Part shown: one piece after another, positions 15,101 to 27,100 of the stretch
Position numbering within the stretch: the stretch's first letter is position 1
Layout: each line of letters opens with the position of its first letter
Source: Myxococcus qinghaiensis
GTDB taxonomy: Bacteria; Myxococcota; Myxococcia; Myxococcales; Myxococcaceae
Length of the DNA stretch: 64,000 nucleotides
Assembly (NCBI RefSeq): GCF_024198215.1
Contig: NZ_JAKCFA010000002.1
Coordinates: forward strand, 248,001-312,000
Direction: 5' to 3'
Notes under the pieces: model-generated
The model's input: only the letters and a program-made list of their open reading frames with translations
What the model was told of the DNA's origin: nothing
Database searches by the model: none
Made by a program: the position numbers and the translations under genes

Positions 15101-18100
15101 CCGCGCCCCATGCGTTCCACTCGGCGGACGTGGAGCCGTTGATGCCCGAGATGTCGCGGGTGGTGGCCTCGCTGCACAGGTCCGATCCGACGCTGCGCTA
15201 CGCCTCCAGCGTGACGGGCACGTGGGCGCGGAAGGGAGCACTGGCTGAACCCCAGTACTGGGCCGACCAGATGCGCCAGCCCGTGTTGTTCGCCGATGCG
15301 GTGGGCGTGTTGCTCGAAGAGGGTTGCAGCGTGTTGCTGGAGGTGGGACCGGGTCAGGACCTGACGCCGCTGGTGCGTGCGTCGCTGGGCCAGGACAAGG
15401 ACCGGGTGAAGGCGCTGGCCACGCTGCGACGGGGCAGCGCCACGCCGGAGCACGCGAGCCTCCTCGCGTCCGTGGGTGAGCTATGGACCCAGGGCGTGGA
15501 GGTGGAGTGGTCGGCCTGGTTCGCGCACGAGCAGCGCCACCGCCTGCACCTGCCCACGTACCCGTTCCAGGAGAAGCGAGTCTGGGTGGAGGCGAAGCCA
15601 GGGACTGCTCCCGCGCAGTCGCTGGTCGTCTCAGAGGCCGTGCAGATGAAGGCCGCTTCCGGGGCACTGACTCCGAGCGCGGCACCTCCGTCGGGAACGG
15701 TCATGGCCTCCGGGCAGGAGACCCGTAATCTCACGACGACGGCACCGATGCCCCCGCCCGCGTTGGTCACTCCGTCGGAGTCTTCGGCGTACAGACCCAC
15801 GCACGTGGCACCGTCGGACTCCGCGGGCTCCCGGCCCGCGCACGTAGCCCCAGTAGCGCCCCCTCCCCCCCCCGTCGCGTCCGAACCTGAGCCCGTATCC
15901 GTCACGCCGGTTCGCGAGGATGCACCGCGCGGTGCCATCGAGGAGCGACTCGCGGGGCTGTGGCGTGAGCGGCTGGGCCTGGAGTTCGTGGGTCGCGACG
16001 ACGACTTCCTGGAGATCGGCGGCAACTCGCTGATGGCCGCGCAGCTCCTCAACCAGGTTCGCGAAGCGTTCGGCGTACAGCTTCCACTCGCGGCCCTGTT
16101 CGAGGCTCCCACCGTGGCCGGCATCGCCCAGCGACTGGAGCCCCTGCTGCGGCAGGCCCCCGTCGCGGCGCCGACGCGAGAGCTGCCCCTGGTCCCCCTG
16201 CCCCGCACGGGCGAGCTGCCACTCTCCTTCGTCCAGGAGCGTGTCTGGCGCCTGGAGCAGCACCTCCCCGGCCTCTCCGCGTACAACATCCCCTTCGTCC
16301 TCCGGCTCGAAGGCGACCTGGACGCGGCCACGCTGGCACGCGCGGTCCAGGAGGTCGTCCGCCGACACGAAGCCCTGCGCACGACGTACGACGTGGTGGA
16401 CGGCCGACCCGTCCAGCGCTTCCACGATGACGTGCGAATCCCCCTCCCCGTCGTCGACGTGCAGGGCGCCACGGCCGAGCTGCGCGAAGCCGAGGCCATG
16501 CGCCTGGCTCGCGAGGAGGCGATGCTCCCGTTCGACCTGGTGAACGGGCCCGTCATCCGGACCTCGCTGCTCCGGCTGGAGCCTCGGCATCACCTGCTCC
16601 TGGGCAGCATCCATCACGTCGTCTGCGACACCCTCTCCACCGCGCTCTTCATCAACGAGCTGGTGCAGCTCTACGGCGCCTTCAAGCAGGGCCGCCCGTC
16701 GCCCCTGCCCCCGCTGCCCATCCAGTACGCGGACTTCGGCGCATGGCAGCGCGGAGGCATCCGCGAGGGCCGCTTCCCCGAGCAGGAACAGTGGTGGCGC
16801 CAGCGGCTCGCGGGCATGCCGCGTCAGCTCGAAGTGGCCACGGACCGCAAGCGCCCCGCGAGCTGCCCGCTCACCTCCGTGCGTCTGCCCGTGGAGTTCC
16901 CACGCGCCCTCGCCCGCGAGCTGGGCGCGTTCGGCAAGCGCGAGGGCTTCACGTCGTACATGCTGGTGCTCGCCGCTTGGCAGACGCTGCTGCACCGCTA
17001 CAGCGGGCAGACCGACATCATCGTCGGCACGCCCCTGGGCAATCGCACCCGACCGGAGCTGTTGCCGCTCATCGGCTACGTGGCGCACTCCGCCGCGTTC
17101 CGCACCAGCTTCGCGGACGACCCGACGTTCCGCGAGCTGCTCAACCGCGTGCGACAGGAGCTGAACGAGGTCCAGTCCCGTCCGGACGTGCCCTTCGAGT
17201 ACCTCGTCGAAGCGCTCGTTCCCGGCAAGGACATCGGTCGTGGACGCATGACGGACACCGTCTTCGTGTTCCACAGCGGCATCGGTGGCGGCGCGGCGGC
17301 CCTGGAGATGACCGGGGTGCGCGGCTCCATCGTCGAAGTCCCGGACGGCCCCGTGCAGTGGGGCACCACCCTGTCTGACTTGACGCTCGTGCTCGGTGAC
17401 GAATCCGGCCGCGTCCACGGTGCGCTGGAGTATGCGACGGAGCTGTTCGACGCGGAGACCGCCGGCCGGATGGTGGCCCATCTTCACGTGCTGCTCGCGT
17501 CTGCGATGGCTCGGCCGGATGAGCGCGTCTCGCGGCTGCCCCTGGCCACCGAGGAGGACCGCGCCACCTGGCCCGTGCCGCGTCCCGTGCGCGCCTCCAC
17601 CTCCGTCCCGGCCCAGCTCGCCGAGCGCTCGAAGCAGAACCCGAGCACCGTGGCCGCCATCATCGGCGACCAGTCCTGGTCCTGGGCGGAGCTGAACCGC
17701 CGCGCGGAGAATGTCGCCGCGCGACTTCGCGCCACCGGTGTGACTCCCGGCGCCCCCGTCGCGGTCTGCCTCCCTCCGTCCCCCTCGAAGCTGGCCGTCC
17801 TCTGGGGTGTCCTCGAAGCCGGAGGCGCGGTGGTGGCACTCGGCGCCACCGACCTGGGGGGGCTCGCGACCTATGCGCCCCAGGGTGCCGCTTCGCCCCT
17901 GCTCATCACCTGGCGTGGGGTCGTCACCTCCTCGAAGCTCGATGCCGCGCGCACGCTCTACGTGGAGGACCTCCTCGAGTCCTCCGTGCCCGCGAGCACG
18001 AGCGCTCGGGGGACCCGCGCGGACGCGGCGGCCTGGCTGCTGCCTTCGGGCGCGGGCCAGCCGGCGTGGACGTTGGACCACCACGCCCTGGCGGAGCTGT

Positions 18101-21100
18101 TCACCGCGATGGATGAACGCCTGCGTCCATCGGAAGGTGGGACGTGGCTCGCGGCGGTCGACACTTCGACGGAGCGTCCCGAGCTGGAGCTGTTGTGGGC
18201 GCTCTCACGCGGCCTGCGCGTGGCGTTCCCCTCCGAGCAGGTGTCCGCGCGACTGGTCCGACTGCAAGGCGGCGGTCCTCGCACCCAGCCGATGGACATG
18301 AGCCTCATCTACTTCGCGAACGATGAGGACTCGATGACGGGTCCCAAGTACGAGCTGCTCGTCGAGGGCGCGAAGTTCGCGGACGCCCATGGATTCTCCG
18401 CTGTCTGGACCCCTGAGCGACACTTCCACTCGTTCGGCGGCCTCTATCCGCAGCCGGCGGTGGTCGCCGCGGCGCTGGCCACCGTCACCAAGCACCTGCA
18501 CCTGCGCTCCGGCAGCGTCGTGCTGCCCCTGCACGACCCCATGCAGGTCGCCGAGCAGTGGTCCGTGGTGGACAACCTCTCCGGCGGACGCGTGGGCTTG
18601 TCGGTGGCTACGGGCTGGCACGTGGCGGACTTCTCGTTCGCCCCGGCCAACTTCGAGGACCGCCGCAACATCCTGATGAAGCACCTGGCGACCCTGCGCT
18701 CCCTGTGGCGGGGCGAGAAGGTCAAGCGGCTGGGTGGCGGCGGAGTCACGGTGGAGGTCGGCCTGCGTCCGAAGCCCGTGCAGAAGGAGCTGCCCGTCTG
18801 GCTCACGGCCGTGGGTAATCCGGAGACCTTCCGGCTGGCTGGCGAGGTGGGCGCGGGCGTGCTCACCGGTCTGCTCGCGTTGTCCATCGACGAGCTGAAG
18901 CAGCGGGTCGCCCTGTACCGCGAGGCCTGGCGTCGCAATGGCCATCCAGGCCGAGGCCACGTCACGGTGATGCTGCACGCCTTCATCGGGGACGATGAAC
19001 AGGAAGTCCTTCGCACGGTGCGCAAGCCGCTGATGGGCTACTTCCGCAGCTCGGCGGAGATCACCGCCACGCTGCTCGCGGCCCAGGGACACCAGGGAGA
19101 AATCGACAAGGTCTCCGAGGAGGACATCAACACCCTCCTGGAGCACACCTTCGAGCACCACGCGAAGGGCACGGGCCTCATCGGCACGGTGGAGAGCGGC
19201 TTCAAGCGGCTGCTCGACGTGCGAGTGGCGGACGTGGATGAAATCGCCGCGCTCATCGACTTCGGGCTCGAGACGCCCGTGGTGCTCAAGGGGCTGGAGA
19301 AGCTCTCCGCCATCCGAGACCGGCTGATAGAGGAGGCCGCCACGCGCCAGGAGCAGGTGCTGGTGGAAGGCGACCAGGGCGTGGGCGAGGTGCTGGAGCT
19401 GGCGCGCCAGTCCAGCCGCGTGCTCCTGCACACCTCCGCGCGCCTCGCGCGTACGCTGACCGAGCTGCCCGGGGCCCGTGAGGCGCTGGGCCCCGTGGGA
19501 GCCCTGGTGCTCGATGGGGCTTCTCCCGAGCTGGCCGCGACGCTGCATCAGAGCTCCGGGTTGCAAGTCCTGCTCGCGGGCGGCGCGCGTGAAGGCGCGC
19601 TGGTGCCCCGAGGCCCCGAGGAGCGCATCCCCTCCGGCCTTCGTCCGTGGATTCTCGACGGCGCGGGCCAGCCCGTTCCGGTGGGAGTTGTCGGAGAGCT
19701 GGCGCTGGAAGGCGCGGGCCTGCCTTCGGGCCTGTGGCGCTCCGAGGAAGAGGAGCGTCGCCGGCTGGTGGCGCATCCGCTGGGAGGCGCGTCGCAGGTG
19801 TTCCGCACGGGTCGTCATGCGCGCCTGCGCGCGGATGGCCGCGTGGAGAACGTCCAGGTCCAGGTGCCCAAGCCGCCCGCGCCCGCCGCCAAGGCGTCAC
19901 CCCCGAAGACAGAGCGCCCCACGCCCCGAGCCGCCACGGCGCCCACCCCGTCCACGGGGATTCCGAGGGCGCGTCGCGACAGGCCGTTGCCGTTGTCCTT
20001 CGCGCAGCAGCGTCTCTGGTACCTCCAGCAGCTCGACCCGACGAGCACCGCGTATAACAACAGCTCCAGCTTCCGGCTCGTGGGCCCGCTGGACACCGAT
20101 GCGCTCCAGGCCGCGCTGAACACGCTGGTGCAGCGTCACGAGGTGATGCGGACCACGTACCAGCTCACCGAGAACGGCGCGGTGCAGATCATCCATGCCG
20201 GGGGTGGCCTGCCCATGCCGCTGGAGGAAGTGGCCGGAGCCACGCCCGAAGCGCGCGAGGCCGAGCTGCTGCGCCGCTGCCAGGAGAACGGCGCGAAGAC
20301 GTTCGATTTGGACAAGGGCCCGGTCATCCGCGCGGTGTTGCTGCGCATGGGGCCACAAGACCACGTCCTCAACATGGTCATGCACCACGCCATCTCGGAT
20401 GCCTGGTGCTCGCTGGTGCTCGCGAGAGAGATGTCGGTGCTCTATGCCTGCTACAGCGCGGGCATTCCCAACCCCTTGCCCGAGCTGCCCGTGCAGTACG
20501 CGGACTACGCGGTCTGGCAACGGGAGTGGCTGGAAGGCGCGATCCTCGATGGTCAGATTCGCTGGTGGAAGGACCAGCTCGTCGGCGTGCCCGCGCTGGA
20601 GCTGCCCGTGGACCGGCCGCGTCCGGCGGTGCAGTCCTACGAGGGCGGCAGCCTGCGCTTCGTGTTGAGCCGCGAGGTGACGGAGCCCCTGCTCGCCCTG
20701 GGTCGAAAGGAAGGCGCCACGTCGTTCATGGTGATGCTGGCGCTGTACCAGGCGCTGCTGGGCCGCCACGCGGGTCAGGACGACTTCGCCGTCGGCATCC
20801 CCATCGCGGGCCGCACGCAGCCGGAGACGGAGGGCCTCATCGGCTGCTTCGTCAACACGCTGGCCATGCGCTCCCAGCTCGAGGGGGCGCCAACCTTCCG
20901 CGAGCTGCTGGGCCGCGTGAAGAAGCAGTCGCTGGGCGCCTTCTCGCGCCAGGACGCGCCCTTCGAGCGATTGATTGAAGTGCTCCAGACGCCGAGAGAC
21001 CAGAGCCGCACGCCGGTCTTCCAGGTCGTCCTCAACGTCATCAACACGCCCCCCGCGGAGACGTCGCACCAGACGCTCAAGCTGAGCCAGCTCGACATCG

Positions 21101-24100
21101 CCACGGGGACGTCGAAGTTCGACCTGAGCCTGGAAGTCGTCGAGGGCCAGGGCGAGCTCGCCTGCCGCTTCGAGTACGCCGCGAAGCTCTTTGACGACGC
21201 CACGATGGAGCGCCTCGTCGAGCACCTCAACGTGCTCGCGCGCACCGTGGTGGCCTCACCGGACGTGCCGGTGCAGCGGCTCCCGCTGATGGGTGAAGCG
21301 GAGCGGCGCCAGGTGCTGGTGGAGTTCCAGGGCCGCGCCGAGCCCTTCCCGCGCGACGTCTCCCTGCACTCGCTCATCGAGGCCCAGGTCCTTCGCACTC
21401 CTGGTGCCGAGGCCGTCCGCTTCGAGGACTCCGCGCTCTCCTTCGCCCAGCTCGACGCTCGCGCCAACCAGCTCGCCTGGCACCTGCGCTCTCTCGGTGC
21501 TCGCCCCGGCGTCCTCGTCGGTGTCTGCCTGGAGCGCTCGCTCGACCTCGTCGTCGCCCTCCTCGCCGTCCTCAAGTCCGGCGCCGCCTACGTCCCCCTG
21601 GACCCGGCCTACCCTCGCGAGCGCCTCGCCGGAATGCTGGAGGACGCGGACGCTCCCGTCCTCGTCACCCACGAGCACCTCCAGTCCGTCCTCCCGCCTC
21701 ACGCCTCTCGCGTGCTGTGCCTCGACTCGGACTCCGCCGCCGTCTCACGCCAGCCCTCGACGACTCTCCCGCCCCCGGCCGGCGCCGACTCGCTCGCCTA
21801 CGTCATCTTCACCTCGGGCTCCACCGGCCGCCCCAAGGGCGCCATGAATGCCCACTCCGGCATCGTCAATCGCCTCCTATGGATGCAGCAGCAGTACGCG
21901 CTGACGGCCTCCGACACCGTCCTTCAGAAGACTCCCTTCTCCTTCGACGTCTCCGTCTGGGAGTTCTTCTGGCCTCTCATGACGGGCGCTCGCCTCGTCC
22001 TCGCCAAGCCCGGTGGACACCAGGACCCCGCCTACCTCGTCCGCCTCATCGCCGAGCAGCGAGTCTCCACCGTCCACTTCGTCCCCTCCATGCTCCGTGC
22101 CTTCCTGGAGGAGCCGGGGCTCGAAAAGCTCTCCGGGCTGCGTCGCGTCGTCTGCAGTGGTGAGGCCCTCACCTCGGACCTCGTGGCCCGTGCCCACTCG
22201 CGCCTGCCTGCCTCCGCCGAGGTCCACAACCTCTACGGCCCCACCGAGGCCGCCGTCGACGTCTCCTTCTTCCACTGCGCTCGCGGCTCCTCTCGCACCT
22301 CCATCCCCATCGGCAGGCCCGTCGCCAACACCCGCCTCTACGTCCTCGACTCCCATGGCCAGCCCACTCCCATTGGCGTCCCCGGCGAGCTCTTCATCGG
22401 CGGCGTCCAGGTGGGCCTCGGCTACTGGCGCAGGCCCCAGCTCACCGCGGAGCGCTTCATCCCCGATGCGTTCTCCGACTCGCCCGAGGCTCGCCTCTAC
22501 CGCACCGGTGACGTCGCTCGCTGGTTGCCAGACGGCACCCTGGAGTACCTCGGCCGCTCCGACTTCCAGGTGAAGCTGCGCGGCTTCCGCATCGAACTCG
22601 GCGACATCGAAGCCGCGCTCCTCTCCCACCCCTCCGTGCGAGACGCCGTCGTCCTCGTCCGTGAGGACTCCCCCGGCAACCAGCGCCTCGTCGCCTACGT
22701 CACTGGAGACGCTGAGCCGCTGAACGCGGCCCTGCTCAAGTCCCATCTCCAGCCGCGTCTGCCCGAATACATGGTGCCCTCGGCCTTCACGCACCTGGGC
22801 GTGTTGCCGCTGACGCCCAGTGGCAAGGTGGACCGCAAGGCGCTCCCCGCTCCGGAGGCGCCCGTCGCGCAGCCCGGCCGGTACGTGGCGCCTCGGACGC
22901 CTCTTGAAGAGACCCTCGCCACCCTCTTCGCGCAGGTGCTCGGCATCGAGCGCATCGGGATTCACGAGGGCTTCTTCGAGATGGGCGGCCACTCGCTGCT
23001 CGCCACGCAGGTGGTCGTCCGCGTCCGGGCCGCGCTCGGCCTGGAGCTGCCCCTGCGCACGCTGTTCGAGGCCCCCTCCGTGGCCGCGCTCGCGGCGCGA
23101 CTGGACGCCCGCTCCCAGGGCGCAAGCCCGGGCGAGGAGCTGCCGCCCCTGGTCCGCGTGGACCGCACGGGAAGGCTCCCGCTCTCCTTCGCGCAGCAGC
23201 GCCTCTGGCTCATCAGCCAGTTCGCGGGCGCGGTCAGCGCGTACAACATCCCGCTCGCCCTGAAGCTGGAGGGGGAGCTCGACCTCTCCGCGCTCCAGCG
23301 TGGCTTCGACGCGCTGATGGAGCGTCACGAGGCCATGCGCACCACGTTCCGCGTGGACGGCGATGAGCCCGTCCAGGTCATCCACCCGCCCTTCCCGCTC
23401 CCGTTCCAGTTCGTCGACCTCACGTCCATCACCGACGCCGAGGCACGCCAGACGGAGTCCGTGCGACTGGCCCTGGAAGAAGCGCGGCGTTCGTTCGATC
23501 TGCTCAGCGGTCCCCTGGCTCGCGCGCTCCTGCTGAAGCTGGGCGAGTCCGAGCACGCGCTGGTGCTCAACATGCACCACATCGTCTCCGACGGTTGGTC
23601 CACGGGCGTCCTCGTCCGCGAGATGGCCGCGCTCTACGCGGCCTTCCATGAAGAGCGTCCCTCTCCATTGCCCGAGCTGCCGGTGCAGTACGCCGACTAC
23701 GCCGCCTGGCAGCGCGCCTGGCTCCAGGGCCCGGTGCTGGACAAGCAGGTCGGCTACTGGCGCGAGAAGCTCGCGGGCGCGCCGACGCACCTGGACCTGC
23801 CGACGGACCATCCTCGTCCGCCGCAGCAGGCCTTCCAGGGCGCCGCGGCGCTGATGCACCTGCCCCTCCCGTTCACGGAGGCGCTGGAGTCCTTCGCACG
23901 CAAGGAAGGTGCGACTCCGTTCATGGTGTTGCTGGCGGCGTTCCAGCTGGTGCTGCATCGGCACTCCGGTCAGGACGACATCCTGGTCGGCTCGCCCATC
24001 GCCGGCCGGAGGCTGACGGAGTCCGAAGACCTCATCGGCTACTTCGCCAACACCCTGGTGCTGCGCGCGCGAATCCAGCCCCAGGACACGTTCCGCGAGC

Positions 24101-27100
24101 TGCTGAAGCAGGTCCGGGACACGACGCTGGAGGCCTTCGAGCACCAGGACGTGCCCTTCGAGAAGCTGGTGGAGGAGCTGCACCCCGCGCGTGACGCCAG
24201 TCGCACGCCGCTGTTCCAGGTCTCCTTCACGCTGCACAACGCGCCGCTGCCGACCCTGTCCCTGCCAGGATTGTCACTGCGGCCCATGGACCACCACCAC
24301 GGCGTCATCCGCTTCGACCTGGAGCTGTCCTTCCACCGCGAGGAGACCGGCTTCCGGGGCGGCATCAACTACGCCACCGCCCTGTTCGCCCCGGACACCG
24401 TGGCGGCGATGGCCAGCCACCTGCGGGTGGTGCTGGAAGAGGTCGTCAACGCGCCGGACCGCCCCCTCACCCAGGTCTCGATGCTCACCGCCGAGGAGCG
24501 GCGCCGCGTGTTGGTGGAGTGGAACGACACCGCCGTGCGCATGCCCCGCCCCGCGTCCATTCACGAGGGCTTCGCCCGACAGGTGGCGAGCACGCCCGAC
24601 GCCGTGGCCCTCACGTTCGCGCAAGGGCAGCTCACCTATGCGGAGCTGGCCTCGCGAGCGCACCAGGTCGCGCACCACCTCCATGGCATGGGCGTACGGG
24701 CCGGAGCGCGCGTGGGCCTGTGCGTGGAGCGCTCGCCCGAGCTCATCATCGGAATGCTCGGCATCCTTCAGGCGGGCGCGGCCTACGTACCGCTGGACCC
24801 CACCTATCCGGCCGAGCGCCTCGCATACATCGTCCGGGAAGCCGGAGTCAGCGTGCTCCTCACCCAGGAGCACGTCGCGGACGAGCTGCCCGAATTGGGC
24901 TGCCTGCCCGTCCTGCTGGACGCGGAGTGGAGCCACATCGCGACGCAGCCGACGTCCGCGCTCGCGAGCACCGTGGGCGAGGAGCACCTGGCCTACGTGA
25001 TGTTCACCTCGGGCAGCACGGGCACGCCCAAGGGCGTCTGCGTGCCCCACCGGGGTGTGCTGCGACTGGTGCAGGGCAACACGTTCATGCGCTTCGGGCC
25101 CCGGGAGGTCTTCCTCCAGCTCGCGCCCGTCGCGTTCGATGCCTCCACCCTGGAGATCTGGGGCGCGCTGCTCAACGGGGGGCGGCTGGTGCTCGCGCCG
25201 CCGAAGGCGCAGTCGCTCGAAGCGCTGGGGGCGCTGCTGAAGGACTCCGGCGTCACCGCGCTGTGGCTGACCGCGGCCCTGTTCGACCAGGTGGTGCAGC
25301 ATCAGGGCGAGGCCCTGGCGGGCGTGCGACAGGTGCTCGCGGGCGGCGACGTGCTGCCGGTGCAGCGGGTGAAGGAGCACCTCGCGCGGCTGTCTCCCGA
25401 GGCCGTGCTCATCAACGGCTACGGCCCCACGGAGAACACGACCTTCTCCGCCACGCATAGGTTGAGGGCCGGGGACTCACCCGGTCGCTCGGTGCCCATT
25501 GGCCGACCGCTGTCGGCTTCGACGACGTACGTGCTGGATGAGACCTTCCAGCCCGTGCCGCCAGGAGTCCCGGGAGAGCTGTTCGTCGGAGGCGACGGCC
25601 TCGCCTGGGGTTACCTCAACCGCCCGGACCTGACGGCCGAGCGCTTCGTCCCGCATCCCTTCGCCACCACGCCGGGCGCGAGGCTGTACCGCACCGGAGA
25701 CAAGGTGCGCTGGCGCACGGACGGCACGCTGGAGTTCCTGGGCCGCGTCGACTTCCAGGTGAAGATTCGCGGCTTCCGCATCGAGCCCGGCGAGGTGGAG
25801 GAGACGCTGCGGCGCTTCGCGGGCCTGCGCGAGGTCCTCGTCATGGCTCGCGAGGACATCCCCGGTGACAAGCGGCTCGTCGCCTACGTCGTGCCGGAAG
25901 CCGCGGGCGTGGAGCTGGTGGCGCTGAAGACCTTCGTCCAGCGCCAGCTCCCCGAGTACATGGTGCCCTCGGCCTTCGTCGAGCTGGCCGCCCTGCCCCT
26001 CTCCGCCAACGGCAAGGTGGACCGCAAGGCCCTGCCCCCGCCGGAGCAGCCCGCCGCGACGACGAGCGAGGACGCGGCGCCGCGAAGCCCGCTGGAGGCG
26101 CAGCTCGCGACCATCTGGGCGGAGGTCCTGCACCTGGACACCGTGGGCATCCACGACGACTTCTTCGAGCTGGGAGGCCACTCGCTCCTGGCGACGCAGG
26201 TGGTGTCGCGAATCCGCGCCACGCTGGGCGTGGAGCTTCCGCTGGGTGAGCTGTTCGGCGCGTCCACGGTGGCGACCCTGGCCGCGCGGCTCGGCTCGGC
26301 CACGGGGGTGAAGGCCCCGGCCCTCACGCGCGTTCCGCGCACGAGCGATTTGCCGCTGTCGTTCGCCCAGCAGCGCCTGTGGTTCATCGACCAGCTCGAG
26401 CCCGGGTCCACGCTGTACAACAACCCGTTCCCGCTGCGCCTGGAAGGCACGCTGGACGAGCGCGCCCTCCGCCGCACCTTCGACGAGCTGGTCCGCCGCC
26501 ACGAGTCGCTGCGCACCACGTTCCGCTCCGAGGCGGGACAGCCCGTCCAGAAGATCCACCCCGCGACGTTCGTGCCTGTGCAGAAGATGGACCTGTCGCG
26601 CATCGACGAGGAGGACCTGCGCACGGCGGAGGCCTTCCGGCTGGTGAACGAAGAGGCCCGCCGTCCGTTCGACCTGGCCCGGGGCCCGCTGCTGCGGACG
26701 CTGCTGCTGAAGCTCCGGCCCCAGGAGCACATCCTGGTGCTCCACGTGCACCACATCGTCTCGGACGGCTGGTCGCTCGGCGTGTTCGTGCGCGAGCTGA
26801 CGGCGCTGTACGAGGCCTTCCGTCGGGGCCTGCCGTCGCCGCTGCCGGAGCTGTCCATCCAGTACGCGGACTACGCCGTGTGGCAGCGCTCGTGGCTGCG
26901 AGGCGACACGCTCAAGGCGCAGGTCGGCTGGTGGAAGCAGCAGCTGGAGGGCGCGCCCTTCGCGCTGGACATGCCCACGGACAAGCCTCGTCCGGCCGTG
27001 TTCAACCACCGGGGCGCCGTCCTCGATGTGCGCATTCCGCTGAAGCTCTCCCAGGCGGTGGAGGCGCTGGCGAACAAGGAAGGCGCCACGCCCTTCATGG

